In this document: positions 24,702-32,645 of the stretch, in pieces
Numbering within the stretch: the first letter of the stretch is position 1
Layout: each line of letters begins with the position of its first letter
Origin: JBBDYG01 sp040901765
GTDB taxonomy: Bacteria > Planctomycetota > Planctomycetia > Pirellulales > Lacipirellulaceae
Direction: 5' to 3'
Length of the DNA stretch: 64,000 bases
Assembly (NCBI GenBank): GCA_040901765.1
Contig: JBBDYG010000095.1
Location: 1 to 64,000 of the forward strand
The notes under the pieces: model-generated
Databases searched by the model: none
What the model was told of the DNA's origin: nothing
The model's input: the letters and a program-made list of their open reading frames with translations, nothing else
Position numbers and translations under genes: made by a program

Positions 24702-24746
24702 CAAAAAAAGCAGGGCTTCACGGGCTTTAATCCCGTGATGCCCCGC
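24702..24746 (-). terminator. Rho-independent terminator of Cys-rich gene 2
   Basis: On the minus strand GCGGGGCATCACGGG pairs with CCCGTGAAGCCCTGC around a 7-nt loop, followed by TTTTTTT. It is 50 bp downstream of the stop at 24794. The rest of the 369-bp gap 24425-24793 holds only the leader of Cys-rich gene 1. Confidence 0.85.
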
Positions 24747-24793
24747 AAAACAGGCAATTTTAAACGCATCTGTTAGGAAACGGAGGCTTCGAC

Positions 24794-25150
24794 TTAATAG
24801 CAGCAGCCGTGTCCACGTCCGCCGCGTCCGCCGCGACCGCCGAGCAATCCACAGCGACGGTGACCGCGTTGCGGTCGGCAACACGGCTCGCAGCAATCCT
24901 GCTCGCAGCAAACCGGGGCTGCTTCGCAGCAGGGCGCTGGCTCGCAGCAAGGCGCGGGTGCCGCTTCGCAGCAAACCGGCGCTGCTTCGCAGCAAACCGG
25001 CTCTGTCTCGCAGCAAACCGGCTCGCAGCACGCTTGGTGGCCGCCGCCGCCCCGGCCGCCGAACAATCGGCAACCTGCATCCGCCGATGATGCCAATACG
25101 GCCAGAACCGCCACCACCATGCACAATTGAACAAATTTCGCGAACTTCAT
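24794..25150 (-). CDS. Secreted cysteine-rich protein 2 with CCE repeats
   Basis: A 118-residue protein with a signal peptide (MKFAKFVQLCMVVAVLAVLA, cleavage near ADAG) and the start CRLFGGRGGGGHQ, like its paralogue. The middle is a string of CCEP, VCCE and APVCCEAAP units, and the C-terminus is GGRGGRGGRGHGCCY. The ATG at 25150 follows GGAGAG. Same layout as Cys-rich protein 1 but with Glu instead of Gln/Asp between Cys pairs, so the two are probably an old duplication. Function unknown. Confidence 0.8.
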   Translation of the reverse strand: MKFAKFVQLCMVVAVLAVLASSADAGCRLFGGRGGGGHQACCEPVCCETEPVCCEAAPVCCEAAPAPCCEPAPCCEAAPVCCEQDCCEPCCRPQRGHRRCGLLGGRGGRGGRGHGCCY

Positions 25151-25491
25151 GTCACATCTCTCCAATAAGTTTTTGGCGTTGCAACTTTCTCCCCCGCCTG
25201 AGTACGCCACAAACCCTCGACGGATGACATAAGGTAGAACCAGCCACACCGGGCCGGTCGCCTCGGACCTTGCCGGTTACGCAGAACGGGCAAAGTGCGA
25301 GACGGGGCTAGCGTACCGCCATTCGCTCGCTTGTCAAAGGGGGGTACCGCTAGCTGGTGCCGGCCGACATGGCACCGCGGAACTTGGCAGATAGGAAAGT
25401 CAGGGACGCCGGTCTGGCTGTAAGCCAGCAGTTGCTACGGTGAGACTGCCTCGCACGTAAATGATGGGCGCGAGCAAAGCCCCCCACGTCC
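25151..25491. other. Intergenic stretch without recognisable genes
   Basis: The 341 bp between Cys-rich gene 2 and rsgA. I see no supported ORF, RNA gene or terminator; one GC-rich palindromic patch (GTGCCGGCCGACATGGCAC, 25359-25377) is present. It should contain the promoter of the Cys-rich gene, which I could not place. Confidence 0.5.
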
Positions 25492-26622
25492 TTACCATGC
25501 ATCTCCGGCTCGAATTTGCACGTAACTTTCGTAGCGCCGCGTGTCGATCCAGCCGTCGGCGACGGCGTCTTTCACGGCGCAGAAGTCTTCGTGGGTGTGG
25601 GTGCAATCGGGGAACCGGCAGGCACTCACAAATGGCCGAAGTTCACGGAAGTATCCGCTCACTTCTTCGGCAACTACGTCCCAAAGCTGAAACTGCCGGA
25701 TCCCCGGCGTATCGACTACCCATCCCCCATTCGACAGCGGCAGCAGCACCGCCGTGGTCGTTGTGTGCCGGCCCTTTTGAGACTCCGCGCTCACGGTCCG
25801 CACCCGCAGCGCTAGCCCAGGCTCGATGGCGTTGAGTAGCGACGACTTTCCAACGCCGCTTTGGCCGGTAAAAACCGTTTGCTTTCCGACCAGCAGACTC
25901 TTGAGTGACTCCATGCCTTGTCCCGTCGTCGCCGAGACGAGCAGCACGCGGTAACCGAGTTGCGCGTAAACGCCCGACAGCGGCAACAAGTCCGCAGCGT
26001 CGATTAGATCGATCTTATTGATGCAAATGACGGGACGAATCCGCGCTTTTTCGGCGGTTACCAAATAGCGGTCGATCAAGTTCGGCTTGATCCGCGGTTC
26101 GGCAGCGCTGGTAACGATGATCATCTGATCGACATTGGCCACGATCACATGCTGCCGGCGCTTGCTGCTCCGGCTTAAGACGCCGCGGCGCGGCTCGACC
26201 CGTTCGATGATTCCTTCGCGCTCGCCCTCTGGGCGAAACCAAACCCGATCACCTGCGGCGACTATGTGCCGCAGATCGGTCTGAAGCGACTTCAGGAGCC
26301 GCCGGGTGGCGCAGGCATACTCTCGGCCATCGTCGTCGGCAACGATGCTCACCAACCCCTGCACCCGCAGCACGCGCCCGGTTTTGCAAACCGCCCGGTC
26401 AAACTCCGGCAGAATGAGTTGGCCGGAGTCGTCCTCGACGATCTCCCCGCCGGCAAGTGTCCGCTTGCGGGTCAGGTCGCCCTTGCCGCTAACGCGCTGG
26501 CCGGCTGCTTCGTCATTGGCCGTTGCGTCGGCCGCAAAACGCTGCGTTAAATCTTTCCGCCGCGTTTGCGCCTGGTGATGCTTGCGAAATTCGGCACGGT
26601 ATTTACGTTTCTTGGCGGACAT
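25492..26622 (-). CDS. rsgA: Ribosome small-subunit-dependent GTPase A
   Basis: A 376-residue circularly permuted GTPase that checks late 30S assembly. In order: a basic N-terminal extension (about 75 residues, MSAKKRKYRAEFRKHHQAQT), an OB fold, G4 as NKIDLID before the P-loop G1 FTGQSGVGKSSLLNA, then G3 VDTPGIRQF. The C-terminal zinc knuckle is CRFPDCTHTHEDFCAV. This order is diagnostic. The ATG at 26622 was chosen over 26631. Longer at the N-terminus than E. coli RsgA, as in other planctomycetes. Confidence 0.95.
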   Translation of the reverse strand: MSAKKRKYRAEFRKHHQAQTRRKDLTQRFAADATANDEAAGQRVSGKGDLTRKRTLAGGEIVEDDSGQLILPEFDRAVCKTGRVLRVQGLVSIVADDDGREYACATRRLLKSLQTDLRHIVAAGDRVWFRPEGEREGIIERVEPRRGVLSRSSKRRQHVIVANVDQMIIVTSAAEPRIKPNLIDRYLVTAEKARIRPVICINKIDLIDAADLLPLSGVYAQLGYRVLLVSATTGQGMESLKSLLVGKQTVFTGQSGVGKSSLLNAIEPGLALRVRTVSAESQKGRHTTTTAVLLPLSNGGWVVDTPGIRQFQLWDVVAEEVSGYFRELRPFVSACRFPDCTHTHEDFCAVKDAVADGWIDTRRYESYVQIRAGDAW

Positions 26623-26648
26623 GAGTGGCATCTCCTGCCAGGAATCGG

Positions 26649-26999
26649 CTATAGCGGAAGTTGAATCACCCTGCCCACGAATTCCGATTCGTTACTGCAA
26701 AGTGCCAGCAGGAGAATTTCATCGATTGCTTCAGCGATTGGCATCCGGGCGCTGGCGATTACAACGCCATACATCAAAATGTTGTTCCGAATCATATCAT
26801 ATGCAAAAGGCGGCATCGTCTTGCGATCGTGCGACACTACGACGCGCCGTTCGCGAGCGGCCCATTGCAAGACTTGCGGATCGGAAGCGCTCGCAAGCCC
26901 GAAATCTTGAACTCGTACGATATCGAGTTGCGGCTCCTGGCGCGAGAGACCCGCCAAGATGGATGCCTTGAAGTTTTCGTCAGTTGCCAGGCGAAGCAT
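26649..26999 (-). CDS. DUF5615 PIN-like toxin
   Basis: A 116-residue protein with LATDENFKASILAGL (the DUF5615 start, with acidic residues at the PIN-like active site), then VQDFGLASASDPQVLQWAA and VVVSHDRKTMPPFA. These match the DUF5615 family, putative ribonuclease toxins usually paired with DUF433 antitoxins. Its start overlaps the upstream DUF433 gene by 20 bp, supporting one operon. No inactivating change is evident. Confidence 0.88.
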   Translation of the reverse strand: MLRLATDENFKASILAGLSRQEPQLDIVRVQDFGLASASDPQVLQWAARERRVVVSHDRKTMPPFAYDMIRNNILMYGVVIASARMPIAEAIDEILLLALCSNESEFVGRVIQLPL

Positions 27000-27321
27000 T
27001 CGCGTTTTCCATTGCTGCGCGGCGGGCGAGCAACCTTTGCCGAAGATCCTTTAGCTCAGGTTGGGCTGCTTCAATTCGTTTGCGTATCTCCTCGGCTTTA
27101 CGCTCGTAGTCTTCCAATAGCTCGTCCATTTCGGCTCGGTGGTGAAGGTAATACCCAATTACCGAATGCACGTCGGCGAGTGAAAGTGCGTCGTAACTCT
27201 CGACGATTTCTTCAACCGTGGCTCCATCTTGATAGGCGCGCAGCACAAGCTCCAGCACCACCCGCGTATTGCCCACGCGCAGCGCACCACCCTCATCCTC
27301 CCGAATCGGAATCGTATCCAT
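26980..27321 (-). CDS. DUF433 antitoxin
   Basis: A 113-residue protein. The DUF433 helix-turn-helix is visible in LRVGNTRVVLELVLRAYQDG followed by TVEEIVESYDALSLADVHSV and IGYYLHHRAEMDELL. The C-terminal half is a charged coiled coil that would wrap the toxin. I prefer the ATG at 27321, although an in-frame ATG at 27336 exists. It is upstream of and overlaps the DUF5615 toxin, the usual order for this type II pair, and probably autoregulates the operon. Confidence 0.88.
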   Translation of the reverse strand: MDTIPIREDEGGALRVGNTRVVLELVLRAYQDGATVEEIVESYDALSLADVHSVIGYYLHHRAEMDELLEDYERKAEEIRKRIEAAQPELKDLRQRLLARRAAMENANASPGN

Positions 27322-27351
27322 CAGCGGTAATTGCATCCGAACCTCTCTCCT

Positions 27352-27386
27352 TTGGCCGAAAGCCGACAGCCATGAGCCGAAAGCGT
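27352..27386. repeat. Degenerate GCCGACAGCC repeat
   Basis: AGCCGACAGCCATGAGCCGA between the DUF433 gene and the FHA gene, a decayed member of the GGCCGACAGCCGATAGCC family. Related TAACGGCTAATGGCTAACAG units lie at 27977-27996. Confidence 0.45.
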
Positions 27387-27388
27387 CG

Positions 27389-27859
27389 TCACAACGGCTG
27401 CTCTGGCAGCTTGATCTGTCCCGCCTTCATATCGGTGGGATCGTAGCGCTTCGTTGGCTTGTCGGCCGCTTCGCGGCGGCGCGGACTTTCCAGCCCAGCC
27501 CGCGCCAGCAGCGATTCGCGCATAATCTCTTGGGTCAAGTTTTCCGATGGCGGCGGGCCGATCGCGCCCAGGTCCGCCGGCGAATATTCCACCCGGTACT
27601 TGTGTTTGGCAATGCCAAACGTGTCGCCCGGGTCGAGTCGCTTTTCTTGGACGCGGACGTCATTTACCTTGACGCCATTACGGCTCTGCAAGTCGCGGAC
27701 GTACAAGTACCCGCCGTCGATCGTAATTTCACAGTGATGCGCCGAGACGTTGGCGAATCGCAGGATGATATCGCAACTTTCCCGTCTTCCCACCAACATT
27801 CGCCGCTTCAAAAGCGGAATCGGATCCCCTCCGCCCAGGGGAACAAGTTCACCATACAT
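27389..27859 (-). CDS. FHA-domain protein
   Basis: A 156-residue protein. Residues 1-95 form a forkhead-associated domain that binds phosphothreonine: MLVGRRESCDIILRFANVSA with the conserved Gly-Arg, SAHHCEI (Ser-x-x-His) and LQSRNGVKVNDVRV (Asn-Gly). The C-terminal 60 residues are charged and probably disordered. It would read out Ser/Thr kinase signalling; a PknB-like kinase occurs about 9 kb away but is not linked. Monocistronic, facing away from the radical SAM gene. Confidence 0.9.
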   Translation of the reverse strand: MYGELVPLGGGDPIPLLKRRMLVGRRESCDIILRFANVSAHHCEITIDGGYLYVRDLQSRNGVKVNDVRVQEKRLDPGDTFGIAKHKYRVEYSPADLGAIGPPPSENLTQEIMRESLLARAGLESPRRREAADKPTKRYDPTDMKAGQIKLPEQPL

Positions 27860-28037
27860 GTCACTGCCTCTCTTGCGAACTTACGGATCAACCAATGAAA
27901 TAGATAAAGCCCCAAGAGGAAAGCTATCAGCTCTTAGCGGTTAGCACGGGAAAGCCAAGCCAATACGGCTAATAACTAACGGCTAATGGCTAACAGCTAC
28001 CTGGCCCACCTCCATTTTACTCTACGACCGCCCGCAA

Positions 28038-29042
28038 GTGCCGTCAACCAAACCAAACATCGAGACCTCCAACCTGCCGGCCTGGCGACGGGCCGGCCTG
28101 CGGTACAATTCCTATAACTTCGCACTTCGCCGCAGGTTTGGCTGCCGGGTGCAAAAGGTGAGTATCGACGCCGGTTTTACTTGCCCCAATGTGGACGGCA
28201 CGGTCGCCAAAGGAGGCTGCACCTTTTGCGACAACCGCAGCTTTAGTCCCAGCCGCCGCCTGCCCCGGGCTGACATCCGCGGCCAGATTGACCAGAGTAT
28301 TGTCCGCATGCAGATGCGGTACCAAAACTGCTCTCACTATCTGGCCTATTTTCAACCAGCCACCAATACCTATGCCCCGGTGGAGCAACTCCGCCCACTG
28401 TACGAACAAGCGCTCGCCCATCCGCAGGTGGTCGGCATGGCCATCGGCACCCGGCCCGATTGCGTGCCAGACGACGTGCTCGATCTGCTCGAAGAGTTTG
28501 CTTCGCGAACCTACCTCTCCGTTGAATACGGCATGCAGACAATGCACGACCGCTCGCTCGACTGGATGAATCGCGGCCACCATCACGATGCGATGATTGA
28601 TGCCGTCCGGCGCAGCCGCGGCCGCGGCTTTGAGATTTGCGCTCATCTAATCCTCGGCCTGCCGGACGAATCGCATGACGACATGCTAGCCAGCGCTCGC
28701 GAAGTAGCCCGTCTGGGAATCGACGCGGTGAAGATCCACAACCTCTACTGCGTCCGCAACACACCGCTGGCCGACCAAGTCGCCGCCGGCGAAGTCGAGC
28801 TGATGGACCGCGACGAATACGTTCGCACGCTGGTCGACGTGCTGGAGTTACTGCCGCCAAATATGGTGGTCGAGCGCATTAGCGGCGACGCTCCGCCCGA
28901 TTACTTCATCGGCCCAAGCTGGTGCCTCGACAAACCCGCGGTGAAGCTGGCGGTGGAGCAGGAGATGGAGCGGCGGGATACTTGGCAGGGGAAAGAGTGC
29001 GTGCATTCGCCGGCGACCTATGCGTCGCCGATGTCCCACTAG
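28038..29042 (+). CDS. Radical SAM protein, YhcC/TIGR01212 family
   Basis: A 334-residue protein with the radical SAM cluster in FTCPNVDGTVAKGGCTFC (Cys spaced for the YhcC-type CxnCxxC motif, about residues 46-62), NTYAPVEQLRPLYEQAL, IGTRPDCVPDDVLDLL, and LSVEYGMQTMHDRSLDWMNR. It belongs to the family near tRNA-modifying elongator-type radical SAM enzymes; the exact reaction is not established. The GTG at 28038 is the likely start. The last 15 codons overlap one arm of a REP pair (29004-29029). Confidence 0.9.
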   Translation: MPSTKPNIETSNLPAWRRAGLRYNSYNFALRRRFGCRVQKVSIDAGFTCPNVDGTVAKGGCTFCDNRSFSPSRRLPRADIRGQIDQSIVRMQMRYQNCSHYLAYFQPATNTYAPVEQLRPLYEQALAHPQVVGMAIGTRPDCVPDDVLDLLEEFASRTYLSVEYGMQTMHDRSLDWMNRGHHHDAMIDAVRRSRGRGFEICAHLILGLPDESHDDMLASAREVARLGIDAVKIHNLYCVRNTPLADQVAAGEVELMDRDEYVRTLVDVLELLPPNMVVERISGDAPPDYFIGPSWCLDKPAVKLAVEQEMERRDTWQGKECVHSPATYASPMSH

Positions 29043-29107
29043 CATCTTTTTCTTTTGCTCTAAACTCAATTCACTAATTACGTCGGCGACGCGTAGGGCG
29101 CCGGCTA
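29004..29107. repeat. REP pair between convergent genes
   Basis: Left arm GCCGGCGACCTATGCGTCGC (29006-29025) within the radical SAM gene end, right arm GGCGACGCGTAGGGCGCCGG (29085-29104) ending in the stop codon of the minus-strand membrane protein. These are the same REP sequences that flank the RAYT gene at 30410-30473 and 30974-31038. Confidence 0.7.
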
Positions 29108-30313
29108 TTTGATCCGCGTCAGCTCATAGGAAAACGCCCCGAGCAACTTTCCGCGCGTCCCTTCATGGCATTGGAGACAGTCGTTCCCAGCGCGCACCGC
29201 TCCGAGCATCACGATGCGATCCGCGGTTGAATCGAGGACCAGGTCTTCGTCGTAATGCAGCTTCGGTAACGACTGTTGCTCGAATTCATCGAGCGCCCGG
29301 TGCGGAATCTCCTCAAGCTGATCCATCTGCGGCAACGTCTCCGCGACGTAAACTCGCGGCTCATCGTGGCGCAGCAGGCTGACGAGTTCTAGGCGACTGA
29401 CTTGCCAATTAGATGCCTCGTCTCCAGCAGGCGTGTCCGCCAGCATTGAAAAGCCATGCGATTCGAAGCCGGCGACGGCGTCGCGGCTGCGCACGTAGCC
29501 GAATCGCTCGGGTGCGAGAAAGTCAAGCATCACATCGCCGTGGAGACTTTGAAGTTCAGCCGGCTGGGCATCGCTCTCCACCCCGACAATCTTAAGTGGA
29601 AGCCTCAGATTAACGCGCGGAGGTAACTCTGCCATTTCTGGACGAACTGTCAGCATTCGTACGGCTCCGAATCCAGCAGCCGCAGCAAATTGTTGAGCGG
29701 TCCGTTCATGTATTGCTTGCAGTGCCCAATCCCGACGATGACCTGCAATCGGCGATCGATCCTCAAAGTTCTTAAGGTTCGTGAGCACTAAATCGTTGAA
29801 TTTTTGACTCTCGCCCAACTGCGGTGATCCAGTGCCGCGTTTGTCGGATTCATAATCCAATCGCGCCGCTAACGACTCGAACGGGTGCCTTCGCTTCATT
29901 GCTTCTAGTTCGCGAACTGTATCGACGCTCTCGTATAGAACATATCCATATACTGCGGCGGCCAAAGTGAATAAAACAATCACTAGAGTTAGTCGGCGCG
30001 CGTGCAATACCGCGCACGCGAAGCAGCCGATCAAATTCACCAACGCATGCAACGCCACGATTCCCAGCATCAACAGCCCGCTGAGAATCAAACAAATCCC
30101 AGCGATCATAATTCCCCATCCCCTCCCGCCACGCTCGTAAGCCCAAACCGAGGCTGCAATTAAGAGCAATGACATTGTGGCCGAGACAAGATATATCCCG
30201 CCAAACCAATGCGCCGGCGCCAGCAGCACGCACACCGCCGTCGTCGCGATGAACATTGCCCGGAGACTGAACTGAAACGTATCTGAACGCGTCGCTGCGG
30301 GATCGTGGCTCAT
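29105..30313 (-). CDS. Membrane protein with C-terminal CxxCH haem motif
   Basis: A 402-residue protein. It begins with the planctomycete-type FQFSLRAMFIATTAVCVLLA and has about five hydrophobic segments in the first 135 residues, then a long soluble region to the C-terminus. Near the end, Cys379-x-x-Cys382-His383 (DCLQCHEGTRGKLLGAFSYE) is a haem c attachment motif, 20 residues from the C-terminus. No other haem motif is seen. I infer a periplasmic monohaem domain tethered by membrane helices, perhaps a redox sensor or electron carrier. Family not recognised. Confidence 0.75.
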   Translation of the reverse strand: MSHDPAATRSDTFQFSLRAMFIATTAVCVLLAPAHWFGGIYLVSATMSLLLIAASVWAYERGGRGWGIMIAGICLILSGLLMLGIVALHALVNLIGCFACAVLHARRLTLVIVLFTLAAAVYGYVLYESVDTVRELEAMKRRHPFESLAARLDYESDKRGTGSPQLGESQKFNDLVLTNLKNFEDRSPIAGHRRDWALQAIHERTAQQFAAAAGFGAVRMLTVRPEMAELPPRVNLRLPLKIVGVESDAQPAELQSLHGDVMLDFLAPERFGYVRSRDAVAGFESHGFSMLADTPAGDEASNWQVSRLELVSLLRHDEPRVYVAETLPQMDQLEEIPHRALDEFEQQSLPKLHYDEDLVLDSTADRIVMLGAVRAGNDCLQCHEGTRGKLLGAFSYELTRIK

Positions 30314-30409
30314 GTGGGCCGTTTCTTCGTGTAGAGTTGAAACGATACGTCTCCGAAACAGTTTCGTCGCGCGATGCTGAGATTATTGCCGGTGACGCGT
30401 CGGGCCAAC

Positions 30410-30473
30410 AGCCGGCGACCTACGTGTCGCNNNNNNNNNNGGGCCGGCGGCGACGCGTAGGTCGCCGGCTATT
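30410..30473. repeat. REP inverted pair downstream of the RAYT gene (contains gap)
   Basis: AGCCGGCGACCTACGTGTCG (30410-30429), ten Ns, then GGCGACGCGTAGGTCGCCGG (30449-30468). The arms are reverse complements apart from one or two bases. The right arm ends with CTA, which is the stop codon of the RAYT gene. Confidence 0.8.
30431..30440. other. Assembly gap (10 N)
   Basis: Ten Ns between the two arms of a REP pair, probably a scaffolding placeholder at a repeat-induced break; true length unknown. Confidence 0.95.
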
Positions 30474-30951
30474 TGAACAACCCGCGAACTTCGCACCACT
30501 TCCAACCTGAATGGTCTGGAAGGTACTTAGTCACGAGATAGTCGAAGTGCTGTTGATCCTTCACCCGCTTCCGCGACGACCCGTTCGATAGCCACGGTCT
30601 GTCATCAAATCGTGCTTTCAGTTCAATCGTGATTGAACGCTTGAGGCTCGTTCGCTTAAGTTGCCACGGCCGCTCGTCTCGCCAGCTAACGAGCATGTGA
30701 ATATGCGTCGGTTCCGTGGCGACGAAGTGGAGCCGACAGCCGATGTGGTTGACAGCGCCTCGCAGTCGTTCGACTATAATGATTTGGTGCTCCTCGTTAA
30801 GCAATGCTTCGTCATACGTCGCGGCCTCGCAGTACAAATCCGCCATTCTTGGGTCACAGGGCAGTATCCCGTTGCCCCGTTGCACGTAACCTTGTGGCCG
30901 GTCGGGCATCCAACTGCGATAAGTGTGGTAAGAGAAGAGGTAGCAGGGCAT
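30469..30951 (-). CDS. REP-associated tyrosine transposase (RAYT), IS200/IS605 Y1 superfamily
   Basis: A 160-residue protein with the HUH/Y1 transposase signature: HFVATEPTHIHMLVSW with His83 and His85, and a C-terminal Tyr candidate (Tyr138 or Tyr143) in QQHFDYLVTKYLPDHSGW. It starts MPCYLFSYHTYRSWMPDRPQ at ATG 30951; an upstream in-frame ATG at 31062 runs through a REP pair and the rnpB promoter, so I reject it. Inverted REP pairs flank the gene on both sides, the defining arrangement of RAYT/REP modules, where a single-copy transposase acts on REP hairpins as single-stranded DNA. The stop codon lies inside a REP arm. Confidence 0.85.
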   Translation of the reverse strand: MPCYLFSYHTYRSWMPDRPQGYVQRGNGILPCDPRMADLYCEAATYDEALLNEEHQIIIVERLRGAVNHIGCRLHFVATEPTHIHMLVSWRDERPWQLKRTSLKRSITIELKARFDDRPWLSNGSSRKRVKDQQHFDYLVTKYLPDHSGWKWCEVRGLFK

Positions 30952-30973
30952 ATTAGCGTCCTTGGAAAAGGGA

Positions 30974-31038
30974 CGGCGGCGACGCGTAGGTCGCCGGCTA
31001 TTATAAACGCGAACTAGCCGGCGACCTACGTGTAGCCG
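30974..31038. repeat. REP inverted pair upstream of the RAYT gene
   Basis: GGCGACGCGTAGGTCGCCGG (30978-30997), a 14-nt spacer containing TTATAAACGC, then TAGCCGGCGACCTACGTG (31015-31032). It forms a strong palindrome and ends 25 bp before the rnpB 5' end. Confidence 0.85.
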
Positions 31039-31046
31039 TGGTGTAC

Positions 31047-31055
31047 TGGTATAAT
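31047..31055 (+). promoter_or_regulatory. rnpB promoter, extended -10
   Basis: TGGTATAAT is a perfect extended -10 (TGn-TATAAT) ending 7 bp before the start of helix P1 at 31063. The place of the -35 box (about 31026-31032) is occupied by the REP arm (CTACGTG) and matches the consensus poorly. Confidence 0.75.
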
Positions 31056-31062
31056 GAACCAT

Positions 31063-31540
<478 letters not shown>

Positions 31541-31544
31541 ACTT

Positions 31545-31617
31545 TTGAGGGGTGAGGGACGAGGAGCGAGGGAAAAAACTTTCCTCGTCTCTCGCTCCTC
31601 ACCCCTCGTCCCTCGCA
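31545..31617. repeat. Purine-rich inverted repeat downstream of rnpB
   Basis: GGGGTGAGGGACGAGGAGCG and its near reverse complement CGCTCCTCACCCCTCGTCCC, separated by AAAAAACTTTCCTCGTCTCT. It could fold into a long hairpin in the rnpB 3' trailer. It shares its core with the 3' end of the macroglobulin gene (10232-10270). Confidence 0.65.
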
Positions 31618-31618
31618 T

Positions 31619-31658
31619 AAAAAAGCCCCGGCCTCGTGGCCAGGGCTTTTTCGTTTTT
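31619..31658. terminator. Bidirectional rho-independent terminator
   Basis: AAAAAAGCCCCGGCC, loop TCGT, GGCCAGGGCTTTTT and a further TTTTT. It serves rnpB on the plus strand and the RHH-like gene ending at 31706 on the minus strand. Confidence 0.9.
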
Positions 31659-31705
31659 GCATCCAGCGAGCCGGTTGGTGACAGCCGCTGGAGTTGCCGC
31701 CACCA

Positions 31706-32227
31706 CTAGAATCCATTTCGCATGGGCGAATGGTGATTGCCAGCACCGACGCCCACCGGTTCGGGCGCATGCGTCCGGATCGGCATGGGGGCCGGAGTTG
31801 GGGGCGGGCTGCTCGTCCGCTTCGGCCGAGAGCCGTTCCCCTCGGCGGGGATCAAATCCTGCTCGATCACCTGCAAGAGCTTCGAGATGCACAACTTGTT
31901 CATACTCGTATGAAGGTCGTGGGCCTCGCTCTTGAGGTACTCGTGCATGCTGCTGGGCAGCCGGACGGTAATGACCCGGGTCGGTTCCGACTCGGTGTCT
32001 GTGGCACTCTTCTTTTCGCGTAGGCGGACGACCATCTTCTGGATGCGGTCGAACTCCTCGGTCTTCTCGAATGCTGTCAACTCCTCGAAGCTCGGATAGG
32101 CCTTGCGGACTACCCCATCGATTCCAAGAACTTCGCGAAAGAAGGTGACCCAATCGGGATCCTTCTCAAAGAGGTGTTCCGCGATTCGGAGGACTTCCTG
32201 ACCCTTTTCTGTAGTTTGGGTAAGCAC
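31706..32227 (-). CDS. Ribbon-helix-helix-like regulatory protein
   Basis: A 173-residue protein. Residues 83-118, RVITVRLPSSMHEYLKSEAH followed by DLHTSMNKLCISKLLQVIEQ, form a ribbon-helix-helix/HicB-like DNA-binding unit. The N-terminal 70 residues are charged and helical (FEKDPDWVTFFREVLGIDGV), and the C-terminal 45 are Pro-rich and disordered. Probably a transcriptional regulator; no toxin partner adjoins it. It shares the bidirectional terminator with rnpB. Confidence 0.7.
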   Translation of the reverse strand: MLTQTTEKGQEVLRIAEHLFEKDPDWVTFFREVLGIDGVVRKAYPSFEELTAFEKTEEFDRIQKMVVRLREKKSATDTESEPTRVITVRLPSSMHEYLKSEAHDLHTSMNKLCISKLLQVIEQDLIPAEGNGSRPKRTSSPPPTPAPMPIRTHAPEPVGVGAGNHHSPMRNGF

Positions 32228-32585
32228 GGGCGATGACTCCTTCCAGTCGTGTGCGCAATTCGGGAGGGGGCGACGGTCCCTTCGACCCTCGCAGACGTCC
32301 TATCATTGCTAGCCGTCAAGCTGCATTGCCAAGATCCTTGCATTGCTTGCACTTACGTCGATCGGTGATGCGTGCCTATTGCGCGGCAGGCTGTGCCTAG
32401 CAATTGGGCGGACTAATCGTGCATAGTTCTTAGGCAGACGCGTATTTCCTATCGCCGGTAATGTCCACCTTCTTGCAAATGGCATCCAACCACCCTCTGC
32501 GGCAGAACTTACGACTTTCTTGAGGAACTTCTACGAGGTTAGCCGCGACGCGGAGTCTTTGGAGCGGAGCGCTACCAACGAGAAA
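32228..32585. other. Intergenic stretch with one repeat
   Basis: About 360 bp without a supported gene. It contains TTAGCCGCGACGCGGAGTC at 32539-32557 followed by TTTGGAGCGGAGCGCTAC, the same repeat that follows the macroglobulin gene at 10277-10320. The leader of the RHH-like gene must lie here too. Confidence 0.55.
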
Positions 32586-32615
32586 GGGCCAGCGGCACCC
32601 CTATGCCACCGGCCC
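32586..32615 (-). terminator. Terminator of the sugar isomerase-like gene
   Basis: On the minus strand GGGCCGGTGGCA and TGCCGCTGGCCC form a 12-bp stem around TAGGGG, followed by TTTCTC. It lies 31 bp past the stop at 32646. The T-tract is short. Confidence 0.6.
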
Positions 32616-32645
32616 TCAAACCCTCTCGCTTCCTCGAACCTGCCA

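Noticed and set aside
24809..25090. Ala/Arg-rich plus-strand frame over Cys-rich gene 2
   Set aside because: It is the complement of the CCE repeats; repetitive codons keep all frames open. The minus strand has signal peptide, ribosome site and terminator.
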